From the NCBI RefSeq assembly GCF_038007465.1, contig NZ_JBBOXF010000001.1, positions 3,297,001-3,361,000 on the forward strand: DNA of 64,000 bases. Reading direction: 5' to 3'. Under the pieces are notes generated by a model. That model made no database searches. It was given only the letters and a program-made list of their open reading frames with translations, and was not told the origin of the DNA. Below, piece after piece: positions 9,098 through 16,786 of the stretch. The stretch's first letter is position 1, and each line of letters starts with the position of its first letter. The DNA comes from Sporosarcina sp. FSL K6-1508 (GTDB lineage Bacteria; Bacillota; Bacilli; Bacillales_A; Planococcaceae). The position numbers were made by a program, and so were the translations under genes.

Positions 9098-9260
9098 CAA
9101 TTGCACACCCTTCTAATAATACATTTTCAGGATTTTTTGTTAGCCACCACGAAGTATAATAAAGCAATTGCAAAGCTTCAACTTTTAATATCTAACCATC
9201 CTCTTTCCACCATTAATTTACCGCATTTCTATACATCTATTATACTATTAAAACTAAGCA

Positions 9261-9296
9261 AAACCGGAGACCAATATTGTATAAGGCTTCCGGTTT
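9261..9296 (-). terminator. Terminator of the sigma/anti-sigma operon
   Basis: aaaccgga (9261-9268) pairs with tccggttt (9289-9296) across a 20-nt loop, just after the stop of the minus-strand anti-sigma gene. It could act in both directions. Confidence 0.55.
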
Positions 9297-9302
9297 TTCC
9301 AA

Positions 9303-10349
9303 CTATTTTTTCAGCAGCCCAACTTCCCCTATTCCTTTTACAACAAAGGTTAATTTATCAGCATTACTATAAGACGTTATTGGGAAATTTGCTGAAATAA
9401 TAGTTTCATTTAAATTTTCATCAATATTAAATCCATCTGTTAGATACTCATTACCTTCCCTATCTATAATCTTCATCGAGTGAGAAAATGGGCTCTCATT
9501 CTCAAATAATCCATCTACGGAAAAGATGAGATTTAAAGATGTTGGACTTGCCTTGGCTGAAGAAACTTGAATGATTGACGATGGATCATCCGTGACATAT
9601 TCGATAATTGTCATCGGCTTGCTTTTGTCCTGATTCGCAACAGCCAAATCCCATTTTCCATCAATTTTCTTGAGAGTCTCAAACGCAAAACCGCGAAAAA
9701 TATTGATACTTTCTATTTCGACGACAGCATTTTGTAGACTAGGTAACATCCCCTTATTGGAGTCAATGATCACATCGAATTGAACTTTCCCTGCCTTTGC
9801 ATCTAGAATGGGATTATGCATATTAATACCTGAGGCGCCGTACTTATTGTGACCTTTCAAAGGCTTTGTGTCTGGAATAAATTCATCAATATACTCGCCA
9901 TCTCCATTTTTTAATCGGAAGTCCATTGTAACATCTGTCACAGTAGTATCCAGGATTGTAGAATCTTCAAATTCTAATTGAAAACTCAGACCAATTTTAT
10001 TGGCATCTGAAAAATGTTGCTGTAGTGTTAGGGTGACATTTTGATCGGTGACCGCGCTATTACTGTCTTGTGCAAAGCCTTCCGTTACAGCTCGTTCGAT
10101 TCCTTGGTCTCCAAAATTAAAGAAATCATTGATGCTAGCGATGACACGCTCATTCGTTAGCACTACTCCTGTTATTAGCAGTGCACAAGCAACCGTAGTG
10201 ACCCGCTTCCAAATGAATCGATCTTTCTTCTTTTTGGATTGTGCTCGAATGCTTGCATAGGTGCTATCCAATGTTAGTCGTACATTCGCCGGCATCTCCT
10301 TCTCTTCAGTCATCGTTTGGTTAAATTCCTTTTCGAAGTCCGTTTTCAT
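9303..10349 (-). CDS. DUF4179 membrane anti-sigma-like protein
   Basis: 348 residues: a cytoplasmic N-terminus of about 47 residues, one transmembrane helix (VTTVACALLITGVVLTN, about 49-66), and a large extracytoplasmic beta-rich domain that starts with a DUF4179 region. Proteins of this design, encoded right after an ECF sigma factor, act as membrane anti-sigma factors that release sigma when the outer domain senses stress. The ATG lies inside the sigma-factor gene (29-bp overlap), with GAGGGAG upstream, so translation is probably coupled. No signal for the outer domain can be read from sequence. Confidence 0.8.
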   Translation of the reverse strand: MKTDFEKEFNQTMTEEKEMPANVRLTLDSTYASIRAQSKKKKDRFIWKRVTTVACALLITGVVLTNERVIASINDFFNFGDQGIERAVTEGFAQDSNSAVTDQNVTLTLQQHFSDANKIGLSFQLEFEDSTILDTTVTDVTMDFRLKNGDGEYIDEFIPDTKPLKGHNKYGASGINMHNPILDAKAGKVQFDVIIDSNKGMLPSLQNAVVEIESINIFRGFAFETLKKIDGKWDLAVANQDKSKPMTIIEYVTDDPSSIIQVSSAKASPTSLNLIFSVDGLFENESPFSHSMKIIDREGNEYLTDGFNIDENLNETIISANFPITSYSNADKLTFVVKGIGEVGLLKK

Positions 10350-10869
10350 TCACAAACACTCCCTCACTTTTATAATAATTATTTCTCAACAACATCTTCC
10401 CTCTGGAAAGTCTTGATTTGATTGTCCCTTCCGGCTCTTTTAAAAATGTAGCGATTTCTTTTGTGTTTAAACCGACAATGTAATATAAGATAAAAGCTAT
10501 TTTATAGTCTTTATTTAAACTATCCAGTGCATCTTGTAACTCTAGGTTTTGAACATCATCTTGACGCTGTTCTGGCAACACATCGACATCAACCGTTGAA
10601 AAATGCTTGTACTTGTTCAATATACTGTTACATTGATTGATGAGTATTTTACAAATCCAAGTATTGAAGTACGCATCATTTTTTAACGTATGTAATTTTT
10701 CATAAGCTGACATAATTGCCTCCTGCATCGCATCCGCTACATCCTCTTCATTTTTTAACATCCTGCTGGCTATTCTGTACAATACATCTTCATATTGCTG
10801 TACGAGAGCGACAAATGCCTCTCCATCTCCCTTTTTCGCCTTCTTGACCAAGGTATTTACTAATCCCAT
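10321..10869 (-). CDS. ECF RNA polymerase sigma factor
   Basis: 182 residues from the ATG at 10869, which follows AAAGGGGGTG; an upstream in-frame ATG lacks a good site. Region 2 covers about 20-80 (DVLYRIASRMLKNEEDVADA, with the DVADAMQEA core-binding helix). Region 4 covers about 118-168 (YIVGLNTKEIATFL, then PEGTIKSRLSRGK as the -35 recognition helix). It belongs to the ECF group with a membrane anti-sigma partner, resembling SigV/SigM/SigX of Bacillus. The exact regulon cannot be told. It is the first gene of a two-gene unit. Confidence 0.9.
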   Translation of the reverse strand: MGLVNTLVKKAKKGDGEAFVALVQQYEDVLYRIASRMLKNEEDVADAMQEAIMSAYEKLHTLKNDAYFNTWICKILINQCNSILNKYKHFSTVDVDVLPEQRQDDVQNLELQDALDSLNKDYKIAFILYYIVGLNTKEIATFLKEPEGTIKSRLSRGKMLLRNNYYKSEGVFVNENGLRKGI

Positions 10870-10910
10870 GTAGGCACCCCCTTTACTCGTTCTGTATTTG
10901 CTTTTCAAAA

Positions 10911-10942
10911 GATTAGATAGGGAATACGCTCGTTTAGTTGCA
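10911..10942 (-). promoter_or_regulatory. Possible ECF-type autoregulatory promoter
   Basis: Upstream of the sigma gene, minus-strand TGCAAC (10937-10942) lies about 17 nt from CTATCTAATC (10911-10920). The AAC core of the -35 is typical of ECF promoters, but the -10 lacks a clear CGT motif. This is a weak match. Confidence 0.25.
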
Positions 10943-11004
10943 TTGGTTTATTCTTTTTATATAAATCGTATGTATGCTGAAATCTTTCAGCACGTATGTG
11001 GATC

Positions 11005-11040
11005 AATAAAAGCACCTCACCTAGCGAACCGGTGAAGTGC
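11005..11040 (-). terminator. Terminator of the HAD phosphatase gene
   Basis: Minus-strand gcacttcacc pairs with ggtgaggtgc (one G-U pair) and is followed by ttttatt. It lies 80 bp past the stop of the HAD gene. Confidence 0.65.
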
Positions 11041-11120
11041 CATTATCATGTCCGACCCTCTAAGTTTACTGTACTTCCTTTATTACAACCTCTGCTCAAT
11101 AGTAGTAAAGGGGAGTGGAT

Positions 11121-11633
11121 TTATATATACGTGAGTACCTCTTTTATGCTGTTTAGTTCGTAGATATTTTTCATATTGGAAGTTGAAGCTACCCCTATGC
11201 CAAACCCTTTCATCTCCATATTGATAGCCAGTTCTACATCAACAATTGAATCACCGATCATAAAGGATTGATCAATATTTATAGCGGGGTATTTCATTAA
11301 TGCATTCTTAATCATTCCGGTTTGAGGTTTGATACAGGTACAACCTTCATTTCTGCCATGAGGGCAGTGAAATACATCTAGTACCTTGATTTTCTTACAG
11401 GATAACTCAAAAAGCATTTTTGCCGTGATGTCATTGTACTGTTCTATTGCTATTAATCCTTCGTTTATTAGGTATTGATTCGTTATGATTATTATTTCAT
11501 ATCCTTTTTGATAAACCTCCTTTAACGTCTGTATTGAATCGGTTATAAAAACAGGATTCTTTATATCCGTCCACTTATGGTCCGGATAGTCTTCAATAAT
11601 TGTTCCATCTCTATCAAAAAATGCAACCTTCAA
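11121..11633 (-). CDS. HAD-IIIA phosphatase (histidinol-phosphate/heptose-bisphosphate type)
   Basis: About 170 residues. FFDRDGT carries the nucleophile Asp and acid Asp of HAD motif I; IIIITNQ is motif II; KP near 100 and GDSIVDVELA are motifs III and IV. A zinc-binding segment FHCPHGRNEGCTC (C-x-H then C-x-C) places it with the GmhB/HisB-N subfamily, which removes phosphate from sugar or histidinol phosphates. The TTG at 11633 fits AAAGGA at a spacing of nine; the ATG at 11642 touches that site. No pathway neighbours are present, so the substrate remains open. Confidence 0.8.
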   Translation of the reverse strand: MKVAFFDRDGTIIEDYPDHKWTDIKNPVFITDSIQTLKEVYQKGYEIIIITNQYLINEGLIAIEQYNDITAKMLFELSCKKIKVLDVFHCPHGRNEGCTCIKPQTGMIKNALMKYPAINIDQSFMIGDSIVDVELAINMEMKGFGIGVASTSNMKNIYELNSIKEVLTYI

Positions 11634-11639
11634 TGAAAT

Positions 11640-12035
11640 CATTCCTTTATTGTTTAATTATTTGCTTGGAGCGTTATTCATATGTACACACAAAAAGTCT
11701 TTTGAAGTTAATGTGCCTTCATTATCGTATGCGCCTCGGGGGATTAAAATGGACATAACACCTATTCCTACCTGCTTCTATAATTCGCTTTAAACCCCTC
11801 TAAGCAACTTCGCTTATATCACCTTTAAAACGATATAACAAGCAACTTAAAAAGGATGGTAGAGGTCTTATTTAGCGTTTTAAATATACCAAAATACCGA
11901 ATTTAAAGATTAAATTTATGGTATAATTATAGCAGATACATAAAAGAGACAATTACTCTTCTTAGGAATGAAAAAGCATGATTTATTATATAATTGTTCT
12001 TAATTAAATTATTAATTTTTAGTAATATCCAAACT
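11640..12035. other. Intergenic, no intact gene
   Basis: About 400 bases. On the minus strand, ATG at about 11752 opens a 32-codon frame (MSILIPRGAYDNEGTLTSK) preceded by AGGAATAGG. It could be a tiny gene or a gene remnant, and nothing identifies it. The rest is AT-rich and includes TATAAT at 11922-11927, which may be a promoter element for the permease downstream. Confidence 0.3.
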
Positions 12036-12077
12036 ACCTCATATGCCTACAAAAAGGCTGTCTATTTGAGGTTTTTA
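12036..12077 (+). terminator. Nested hairpin with T run in the leader of the TauE/SafE gene
   Basis: acctca (12036-12041) pairs with tgaggt (12067-12072), enclosing gcct/aggc (12045-12058); ttttt follows. It looks like an intrinsic terminator 60 nt before the permease start. No gene precedes it on this strand, so it may be an attenuator. Confidence 0.4.
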
Positions 12078-12137
12078 ATTTCGCAGAAAGTAAGGATATG
12101 AAAAAAGAAAATCCAATGGTTTAAGGGGGATTAAGTA

Positions 12138-12887
12138 ATGACCATAACGATTATTACACTTGTAGTAGTTGCTGTATTTGTTGGAGCATTGATGCGGTCA
12201 ATGTTTGGTTTTGGGGAAGCAATTGTGAGCATGCCCCTACTTGCACTGCTCCCAATCCCGCTAAACACATCCGTCTCTCTGATTGGATTAGCCGGCCTTA
12301 CCGTCGCCGCACTCACTGTCGTCGGTGGTTGGCGTCATATTGAACGTCCCGTTCTAATCCGATTAGCTATTTCAACAGTAATCGGAATCCCATTTGGACT
12401 CGTTATGCTTCATCTAACTCCTGCAATTGTAATTACAACTGGGCTTGGTATTTTTTTAATTGTCTTTGGTGTGTACTCAATAATTAAGAAAAAACTTTTT
12501 AAGGCAATCGATCGCCCGTTGCTAAACGCCAAAGGATGGGTATTGCCATTCGGTTTTGCTTCAGGAGTGCTTGGCAGTGCGTATAACTTTAATGGGGTGC
12601 CAGTTGTTGTCTATGGTACATTGCGAAAATGGAATCCAGATCGCTTTCGTGGCACATTGCAAGCTCATTTTCTTATATCTGGCGTTCTAGTTGTAACTGG
12701 ATATGCTCTCGGAGGGCTGTGGACGGTTGACTCACTGATTCTTTATGGTTATTCTATTCCAGCTATCCTCTTAGCTACAGCATTAGGTATATTTTTCAAT
12801 AAGCGAATTCCAGCTAAGAAATTTGAGAATTACTTATTCATTATTATCATTGTACTTGGCGTGCTATTGCTAATGCCCCGCGGATAA
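12138..12887 (+). CDS. TauE/SafE family membrane transporter
   Basis: 249 residues with about eight hydrophobic helices and the TauE/SafE layout: an N-terminal half starting VFVGALMRSMFGFGEAIVSMPLLALL (glycine-rich first helix and reentrant motif) and a related C-terminal half (GFASGVLGSAYNFNGVPVVVYGTL). Family members export organosulfur or sulfite compounds or carry other small anions; the cargo here is unknown. AAGGGGGATTAAGTA precedes the ATG. The gene stands alone between a leader hairpin and a strong terminator. Confidence 0.85.
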   Translation: MTITIITLVVVAVFVGALMRSMFGFGEAIVSMPLLALLPIPLNTSVSLIGLAGLTVAALTVVGGWRHIERPVLIRLAISTVIGIPFGLVMLHLTPAIVITTGLGIFLIVFGVYSIIKKKLFKAIDRPLLNAKGWVLPFGFASGVLGSAYNFNGVPVVVYGTLRKWNPDRFRGTLQAHFLISGVLVVTGYALGGLWTVDSLILYGYSIPAILLATALGIFFNKRIPAKKFENYLFIIIIVLGVLLLMPRG

Positions 12888-12920
12888 TACGAAAAACTCT
12901 CTACTCAATAGAGAGTGGAA

Positions 12921-12967
12921 ATAACCCATCCCTACATGCCTGTAAACGAAGGGATGGGCTATTTTTT
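12921..12967 (+). terminator. Terminator of the TauE/SafE gene
   Basis: cccatccct (12925-12933) pairs with agggatggg (12950-12958), followed by ctattttttat. This is a strong intrinsic terminator on the plus strand. Sequence just beyond (12985-13030) resembles part of the toxin leader at 13950-13990, so an old copy of that locus may have ended here. Confidence 0.75.
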
Positions 12968-13049
12968 ATGGTTATACGTAAGTATCACCCTTGAATTACC
13001 TACTTTATTACCGTCTACATCATTTCATTGTTGCCTGTTTGCTAATTTA

Positions 13050-13487
13050 TTAAATTAAAGCCTTTTTGAATACATAGCTCACTTTATCGTAATCCATCTT
13101 TTCTTCATAGAAGCGATGTGCCTCCGAACGTTGCAAACCCGATGATAATGCAACACTTTCATAGCTATTTTCCTTTGCCCATTTATGGACATAGGTCAGT
13201 AAATTTTCGCCGTAGCCGCTAGAACGTTTTGTTGTATCAGTCACCAAATCACAAACCCATACGAATCTGCCGTAATAGAGTGTAATCATGGGTTTAAAAC
13301 CAACCACTGCAACGATCTCTCCATCACTTTGTAAAGCGAATAGTTGGTAGCGATCTTTCTCTTGTGCTTCGCAGACTAATTCCAAGTATGTAACTTCATC
13401 CAAATGTGTTCGTAACTGCTTCATAATCGGAAATGCTTCAACGATTTCATCAGGTGTTTGAAGCTCTTTAATCGTTAATTCACTCAT
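13050..13487 (-). CDS. GNAT family N-acetyltransferase
   Basis: 145 residues. The fold is seen in GEIVAVVGFKPM, FVWVCDLVTD, the acetyl-CoA loop KRSSGYGENLLTYV, and the final SEAHRFYEEKMDYDKVSYVF. It should acetylate a small amine or protein N-terminus; the substrate is unknown. The ATG at 13487 has AAGGGG eight nt upstream; an in-frame GTG one codon earlier is less well placed. It is a single-gene unit. Confidence 0.85.
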   Translation of the reverse strand: MSELTIKELQTPDEIVEAFPIMKQLRTHLDEVTYLELVCEAQEKDRYQLFALQSDGEIVAVVGFKPMITLYYGRFVWVCDLVTDTTKRSSGYGENLLTYVHKWAKENSYESVALSSGLQRSEAHRFYEEKMDYDKVSYVFKKALI

Positions 13488-13599
13488 CACCGCAACCCCT
13501 TTTTTATAAATATACCATATGATTTATCACAAAATGATATAATTATTTGCCGGTCTTATTCAAGAGTACCAATTTACAAAAAATATTCGAATCAAACAC

Positions 13600-13628
13600 T
13601 TGAAAGATAAACCATTCAAACGTATAAT
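13600..13628 (+). promoter_or_regulatory. Candidate promoter of the antitoxin RNA
   Basis: TTGAAA (13600-13605), a 17-nt spacer and TATAAT (13623-13628) form a near-consensus sigma-A promoter on the plus strand, pointing into the 3' end of the convergent toxin gene. An alternative -10, TATACT, is at 13645-13650. Confidence 0.55.
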
Positions 13629-13634
13629 GATAAA

Positions 13635-13785
13635 AATTTTAGAATATACTAAAAGATAACGCTGGGTGCGCAAACACCAAACGGTCAATGTAATAAGCAG
13701 GTTCCCAACAAGGGGATTGGCATCTGGAATGAAATAAACCATCCTAAATTGAGCCGTTAACTCAAGGGTGGGTTATTTTTGTTTT
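13635..13785 (+). ncRNA. Predicted antisense antitoxin RNA (RatA-like)
   Basis: By position, the transcript from the promoter at 13600-13628 would run about 150 nt to the hairpin at 13730-13775 followed by ttatttttgttttt. It would overlap the 3' end of the minus-strand toxin gene, as RatA overlaps TxpA in Bacillus subtilis. The segment ggtgcgcaaacacc...tgtaataagcaggttccc is repeated with changes near 14030-14080, which supports an RNA unit. The ends are inferred. Confidence 0.45.
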
Positions 13786-13859
13786 TGGTTAAATGAAAGT
13801 ATCACTATAATTAATGCTCCAAATGTAAATGTTAGCATTAACCCTTCGAATACTGTCAT
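13773..13859 (-). CDS. Holin-like type I toxin peptide (TxpA/BsrG-like)
   Basis: 28 residues: MTVFEGLMLTFTFGALIIVI, then LSFNQKQK. It has the typical form of the putative holin-like toxin family (PF16935): a short polar start M-T-x-F-E, one transmembrane helix and a lysine/glutamine tail. Such peptides insert in the membrane and are silenced by an antisense RNA. The leader is GC-rich and folded (ggcccac / gtgggcc at about 13873-13891), followed by GGGGTGGTG just before ATG, as in other members. A convergent antisense unit overlaps its 3' end. An extended -10 (TGGTATAAC, about 13982-13990 on the minus strand) may drive it. Confidence 0.8.
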   Translation of the reverse strand: MTVFEGLMLTFTFGALIIVILSFNQKQK

Positions 13860-14019
13860 TGGCACCACCCCGGGCCCACACAACGTGGGCCATGCAGACG
13901 TTGCCGTAGGAAGCGGCGAACTTAGTCTGACTTCCTTTAATGAGCCAACCACCCTTGAGTCACCTATTCTATTACTCTTCCGTTATACCATACATGCGTT
14001 CTAGGGTACGAGTATAATA

Positions 14020-14130
14020 AGCAAGACCGCTTGGTGCACTAAAACCAAGCGGTCTTTGTAATAGCAGGTTCCCCATGTGTCACTCGATGAAATAATCCAG
14101 CCGTCTAAACTGAAGGCTGGATTATTTCAT
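14020..14130 (+). ncRNA. Second antitoxin-like RNA unit (paralogue)
   Basis: TATAAT at 14013-14018 is followed by a 13-bp hairpin (aagaccgcttggt / accaagcggtctt, 14023-14056), then tgtaatagcaggttcccc, and a terminator-like stem aaataatccagcc / ggctggattattt (14090-14127). The order of elements matches the first antitoxin unit 400 bp upstream. No clear -35 is seen. Confidence 0.4.
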
Positions 14131-14216
14131 TTGTGGCATTTTAGACGACGATGCAATCACTGCAACAATTAGCGGAGAAAGACTAATCATGTTTACAAGC
14201 GCCTCATAGGATGCCT
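14122..14216 (-). pseudogene. Decayed second holin-like toxin
   Basis: The minus strand reads ASYEALVNMISLSPLIVAVI, then ASSSKMPQMK and a stop, the same layout as holin-like toxins (which often begin MATYEAL). The codon where the start is expected is AAG (14214-14216), and an in-frame TAA lies just upstream. An internal ATG exists but would remove the first part of the helix. Start loss appears to have killed this copy. Confidence 0.5.
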
Positions 14217-14255
14217 TACGTTAAATAGAAAAGTCGCTTAAGTAATCTGGTGAAC

Positions 14256-14414
14256 TCATCTATCTCTGCAGAATTTACATACTTTAATGATTTCTTTCGC
14301 TTCCGTTTTATGGACATACAATAACTTAATTCTATTTCGATAACACAACGGACAGTCTCCTCTTCCTCTTGAAAGGAGTTTTTTTAATGCTTTTCCCCGG
14401 TTTCTTTTCGCCAT
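14256..14414 (-). CDS. Small double-CxxC (zinc-ribbon-like) protein
   Basis: 52 residues: a basic N-terminus (MAKRNRGKALKKLLSRGRG), then CPLC, 23 residues, and CKFC near the C-terminus. Two CxxC pairs at this spacing are what a zinc ribbon needs, and the basic tail suggests binding to RNA or ribosomes; both are inferences. The ATG at 14414 follows GGAGG by nine nt; another in-frame ATG two codons upstream is too close. It lies beside the toxin locus, but no link is shown. I do not recognise a named family. Confidence 0.6.
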   Translation of the reverse strand: MAKRNRGKALKKLLSRGRGDCPLCYRNRIKLLYVHKTEAKEIIKVCKFCRDR

Positions 14415-14548
14415 GACCATCCACCTCCAGAGTGAAAATTCCTCTTTCTCTTTATCTAATGATGGTCTGGGAAAATCATATGGGTATTTTAATAAATTAT
14501 TTATGGAAAGCTATTTTTCTCAGTTTGTTATCACAATTAGGTAGTCCG

Positions 14549-14980
14549 TTAATTGCCATAGTTCGTCCTATTGGCGAGATTTTCTACAATTAGAGGTATT
14601 TCCATTAAATCATGTATGATGAAATCCGCTTGCACGTCTTCCCATTGTAAATCCTTTTTCCAGACTGCTAACATCCCCGCATCTTGAGATGCTTTCACAT
14701 CATTTCCGGGATGATCTCCGACAAAAATACATTCATTCGCTGTAATATTAAGTTGCTGTAACGCTTTCTTGAATATTCGTGGGTCGGGTTTTTTCATGCC
14801 TTCTTTTTCAGATATTAAAATCGTTTCAAAATAGTTTTCAATACCGAGCACCATGATAGTATCCATTTGGAACTGCCCTCTCCCATTACTTATAATCCCT
14901 AAGACAATCGATTGGTTTGTGAGCGTTGTTAACATTTTATGCAGGTTAGGAAATGGAATACTCTTTAAAATTATAGGACG
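14549..14980 (-). pseudogene. Truncated HAD-superfamily hydrolase
   Basis: The C-terminal part of a HAD hydrolase is intact: GIISNGRGQFQMD (motif II), EKEGMKKPDPRIF (motif III Lys) and FVGDHPGNDVKA (motif IV). The frame extends upstream as IPFPNLHKML to about 14980, then degenerates into stops. The N-terminal nucleophile motif DxDxT and the cap region are missing, so it cannot be an active phosphatase. An IS1182-type element starts at 15015, so the loss probably accompanied insertion or a later deletion. An ATG at 14935 could still give a 128-residue fragment. Confidence 0.7.
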
Positions 14981-15014
14981 TCACTTAAATTTCAAATGCA
15001 TTCATTAATCTAAT

Positions 15015-16568
15015 TGAGTTGATTTCATAATTCCTATCCCTTTAGTATCAAGGGTTTCAATTCAATAAAAATGAGGCACCTCCCCAAATCCGGTATAATG
15101 GTAGCGACTAAACAACCTAACCGAGTGGAGTGAATGCCTCATGACTATTATAAAACAAATTAGCCTGTTTGACATCCAACAATTATTCGAAATGGAAAGT
15201 TCGTACCGTTTTGAAGCGATTTTTTCCACTTTCGATGTGCAACCAATCTTTCATCTGTTTTCTAAAAAGACGCTGCGTGGTGCTCCGCGTGAATGTAATT
15301 ATGGTGCGATGATTCAATCATTGATAATTCGTATTGTAGAACGTATCCCAACCGTAAAGGATTTAATAAAACGGTTAGTCAACGATCCTTTATTCCGTCT
15401 AGATTGCGGGTTTCTTGTCTCAGATTCTGTACCTTCAGAGGCATCTTATTCACGTATGATCGGTGTAATTAGTCAGTCTGATGTGCTTGATAACATGCAG
15501 GATGAACTGATTCAAATGGTCTTTTTAGAAGGCTTTCTTTGCGATGAACACCTTGCCTTTGATGCCACGCATTTCGAAGCACGTGACGCTTCAAAACCTT
15601 CTGAGAAAAAAGAGGCTAAGCCGCCGAAGAAACGTGGACGTAAAGCAAAAGAAGAACAGGCAGCTTGGCTCGCTGAACAAGCAGAAATCGAAGCGAATTT
15701 AACAACCTACGAAAAGAAATTGGAAGCCCAGTTGTCGATTTCAGCTGAAACACTTTGGCAGGACATACCGATTGAGCCGAAGTGGGGCATCAAGAAAAAT
15801 AGTGACGGGAAAAATATGTTCTGGTACGGCTTTAAGGGACATCTGGCTGTTTCATCGAAAAGCCAGTATATTGTAGGGCGCCTTATGTCGTCGGGTAATT
15901 TATCTGACAGTAAAGCGGCCATTCCACTGCTAAAAAAGGTAGCTACCCTTTTGCCAAAACATTTTACGACAGCGCTATTCGATGCGGGTTATGATTATGA
16001 ATCGATCTATAAACAAGCACTAGCGCAAACGATGCGTGTCGTGATTCCATACAATGTTCGAAATGAAGGCGAATATATAGGATTCGATGAACACTTTCGC
16101 CCAACTTGTGTACGTGAGCATAGCTACTGTTACGACAGCTTCGATGAAAAATACCATACATTAAAATTTACCCGCCCGAAAGAATGCATAACATGTCCAT
16201 TGAGAGAGGATTCACTCTGTCAAAAGGTGTTCAAAATCAAATGTGAAGCGGATATTCGAAAATACACGTATCCAGCACGTGGCTCAGAATTATGGAAGAA
16301 ACTTTATAAAGAACGTACCGCAGTAGAACGCGTCAACGCCTATTTAAAAGAATACTTTCAATTGAACAACGTCCGTCACCGAACAGGTAAAAAAGCAAAA
16401 CTGCACTTCAACCTTGTGACGTTTATTTATAATGCCTGCAAATTGGCTGTCGATCGAATGGATGCCTTATTACAAACAAAAAGTAAAGCGGCTTAATTTT
16501 TAAAAGCATAAATTTTGATACGGGAGAAGTCTAAGCTCTTGAAAAAGATGATTTATGAAATTGATTCA
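15015..16568 (+). mobile_element. IS1182-family insertion sequence (copy C, divergent)
   Basis: Bounded by inverted repeats TGAGTTGATTTCATAAT (15015) and, on the other strand, TGAATCAATTTCATAA (ending 16568). Length about 1,554 bp. One transposase gene fills it. It is related to, but clearly different from, the two near-identical copies at 33 and 54.8 kb. The flanks (taat / atta) do not show an exact duplication. Confidence 0.8.
15141..16496 (+). CDS. IS1182 family transposase
   Basis: 451 residues, full length. The N-terminal DUF772-type region is followed by the DDE core: FDATHFEARD (first Asp), a lysine-rich insert KPPKKRGRKAKEE, WGIKKNSDGK with WYGFKGHLAVS, LFDAGYDYE (second Asp), a CxxC-type cluster CITCPLREDSLC, and the last acidic motif KERTAVERVNAYLKEYF. 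It cuts and joins the ends of its own element. It looks intact and probably active. It is clearly diverged from the 452-residue transposases of copies A and B, most visibly in the linker and C-terminus. Confidence 0.95.
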   Translation: MTIIKQISLFDIQQLFEMESSYRFEAIFSTFDVQPIFHLFSKKTLRGAPRECNYGAMIQSLIIRIVERIPTVKDLIKRLVNDPLFRLDCGFLVSDSVPSEASYSRMIGVISQSDVLDNMQDELIQMVFLEGFLCDEHLAFDATHFEARDASKPSEKKEAKPPKKRGRKAKEEQAAWLAEQAEIEANLTTYEKKLEAQLSISAETLWQDIPIEPKWGIKKNSDGKNMFWYGFKGHLAVSSKSQYIVGRLMSSGNLSDSKAAIPLLKKVATLLPKHFTTALFDAGYDYESIYKQALAQTMRVVIPYNVRNEGEYIGFDEHFRPTCVREHSYCYDSFDEKYHTLKFTRPKECITCPLREDSLCQKVFKIKCEADIRKYTYPARGSELWKKLYKERTAVERVNAYLKEYFQLNNVRHRTGKKAKLHFNLVTFIYNACKLAVDRMDALLQTKSKAA

Positions 16569-16786
16569 ATTATATAAAATTTGAAGAGTCAATCTTTAGG
16601 ATGTGAAGGTGGATTATTTATTAATCAAATCAGAAGTGTCTCTAAAAAAGAGGCCTCTGCTCGCAACAGCAAATCCGAACAGACCAGGCACAAATACAAT
16701 TGCCTTTCAAGTAATCACACAATCAATAATATCTTTGCCCCTTTTTGAATATCATAAAAGAGATGAATATACGAGGAGAGAACTAT

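Noticed and set aside
13768..14004. 78-codon plus-strand frame
   Set aside because: Antisense to the holin-like toxin and its leader; no ribosome site, and the toxin on the other strand has a clear site and family match.
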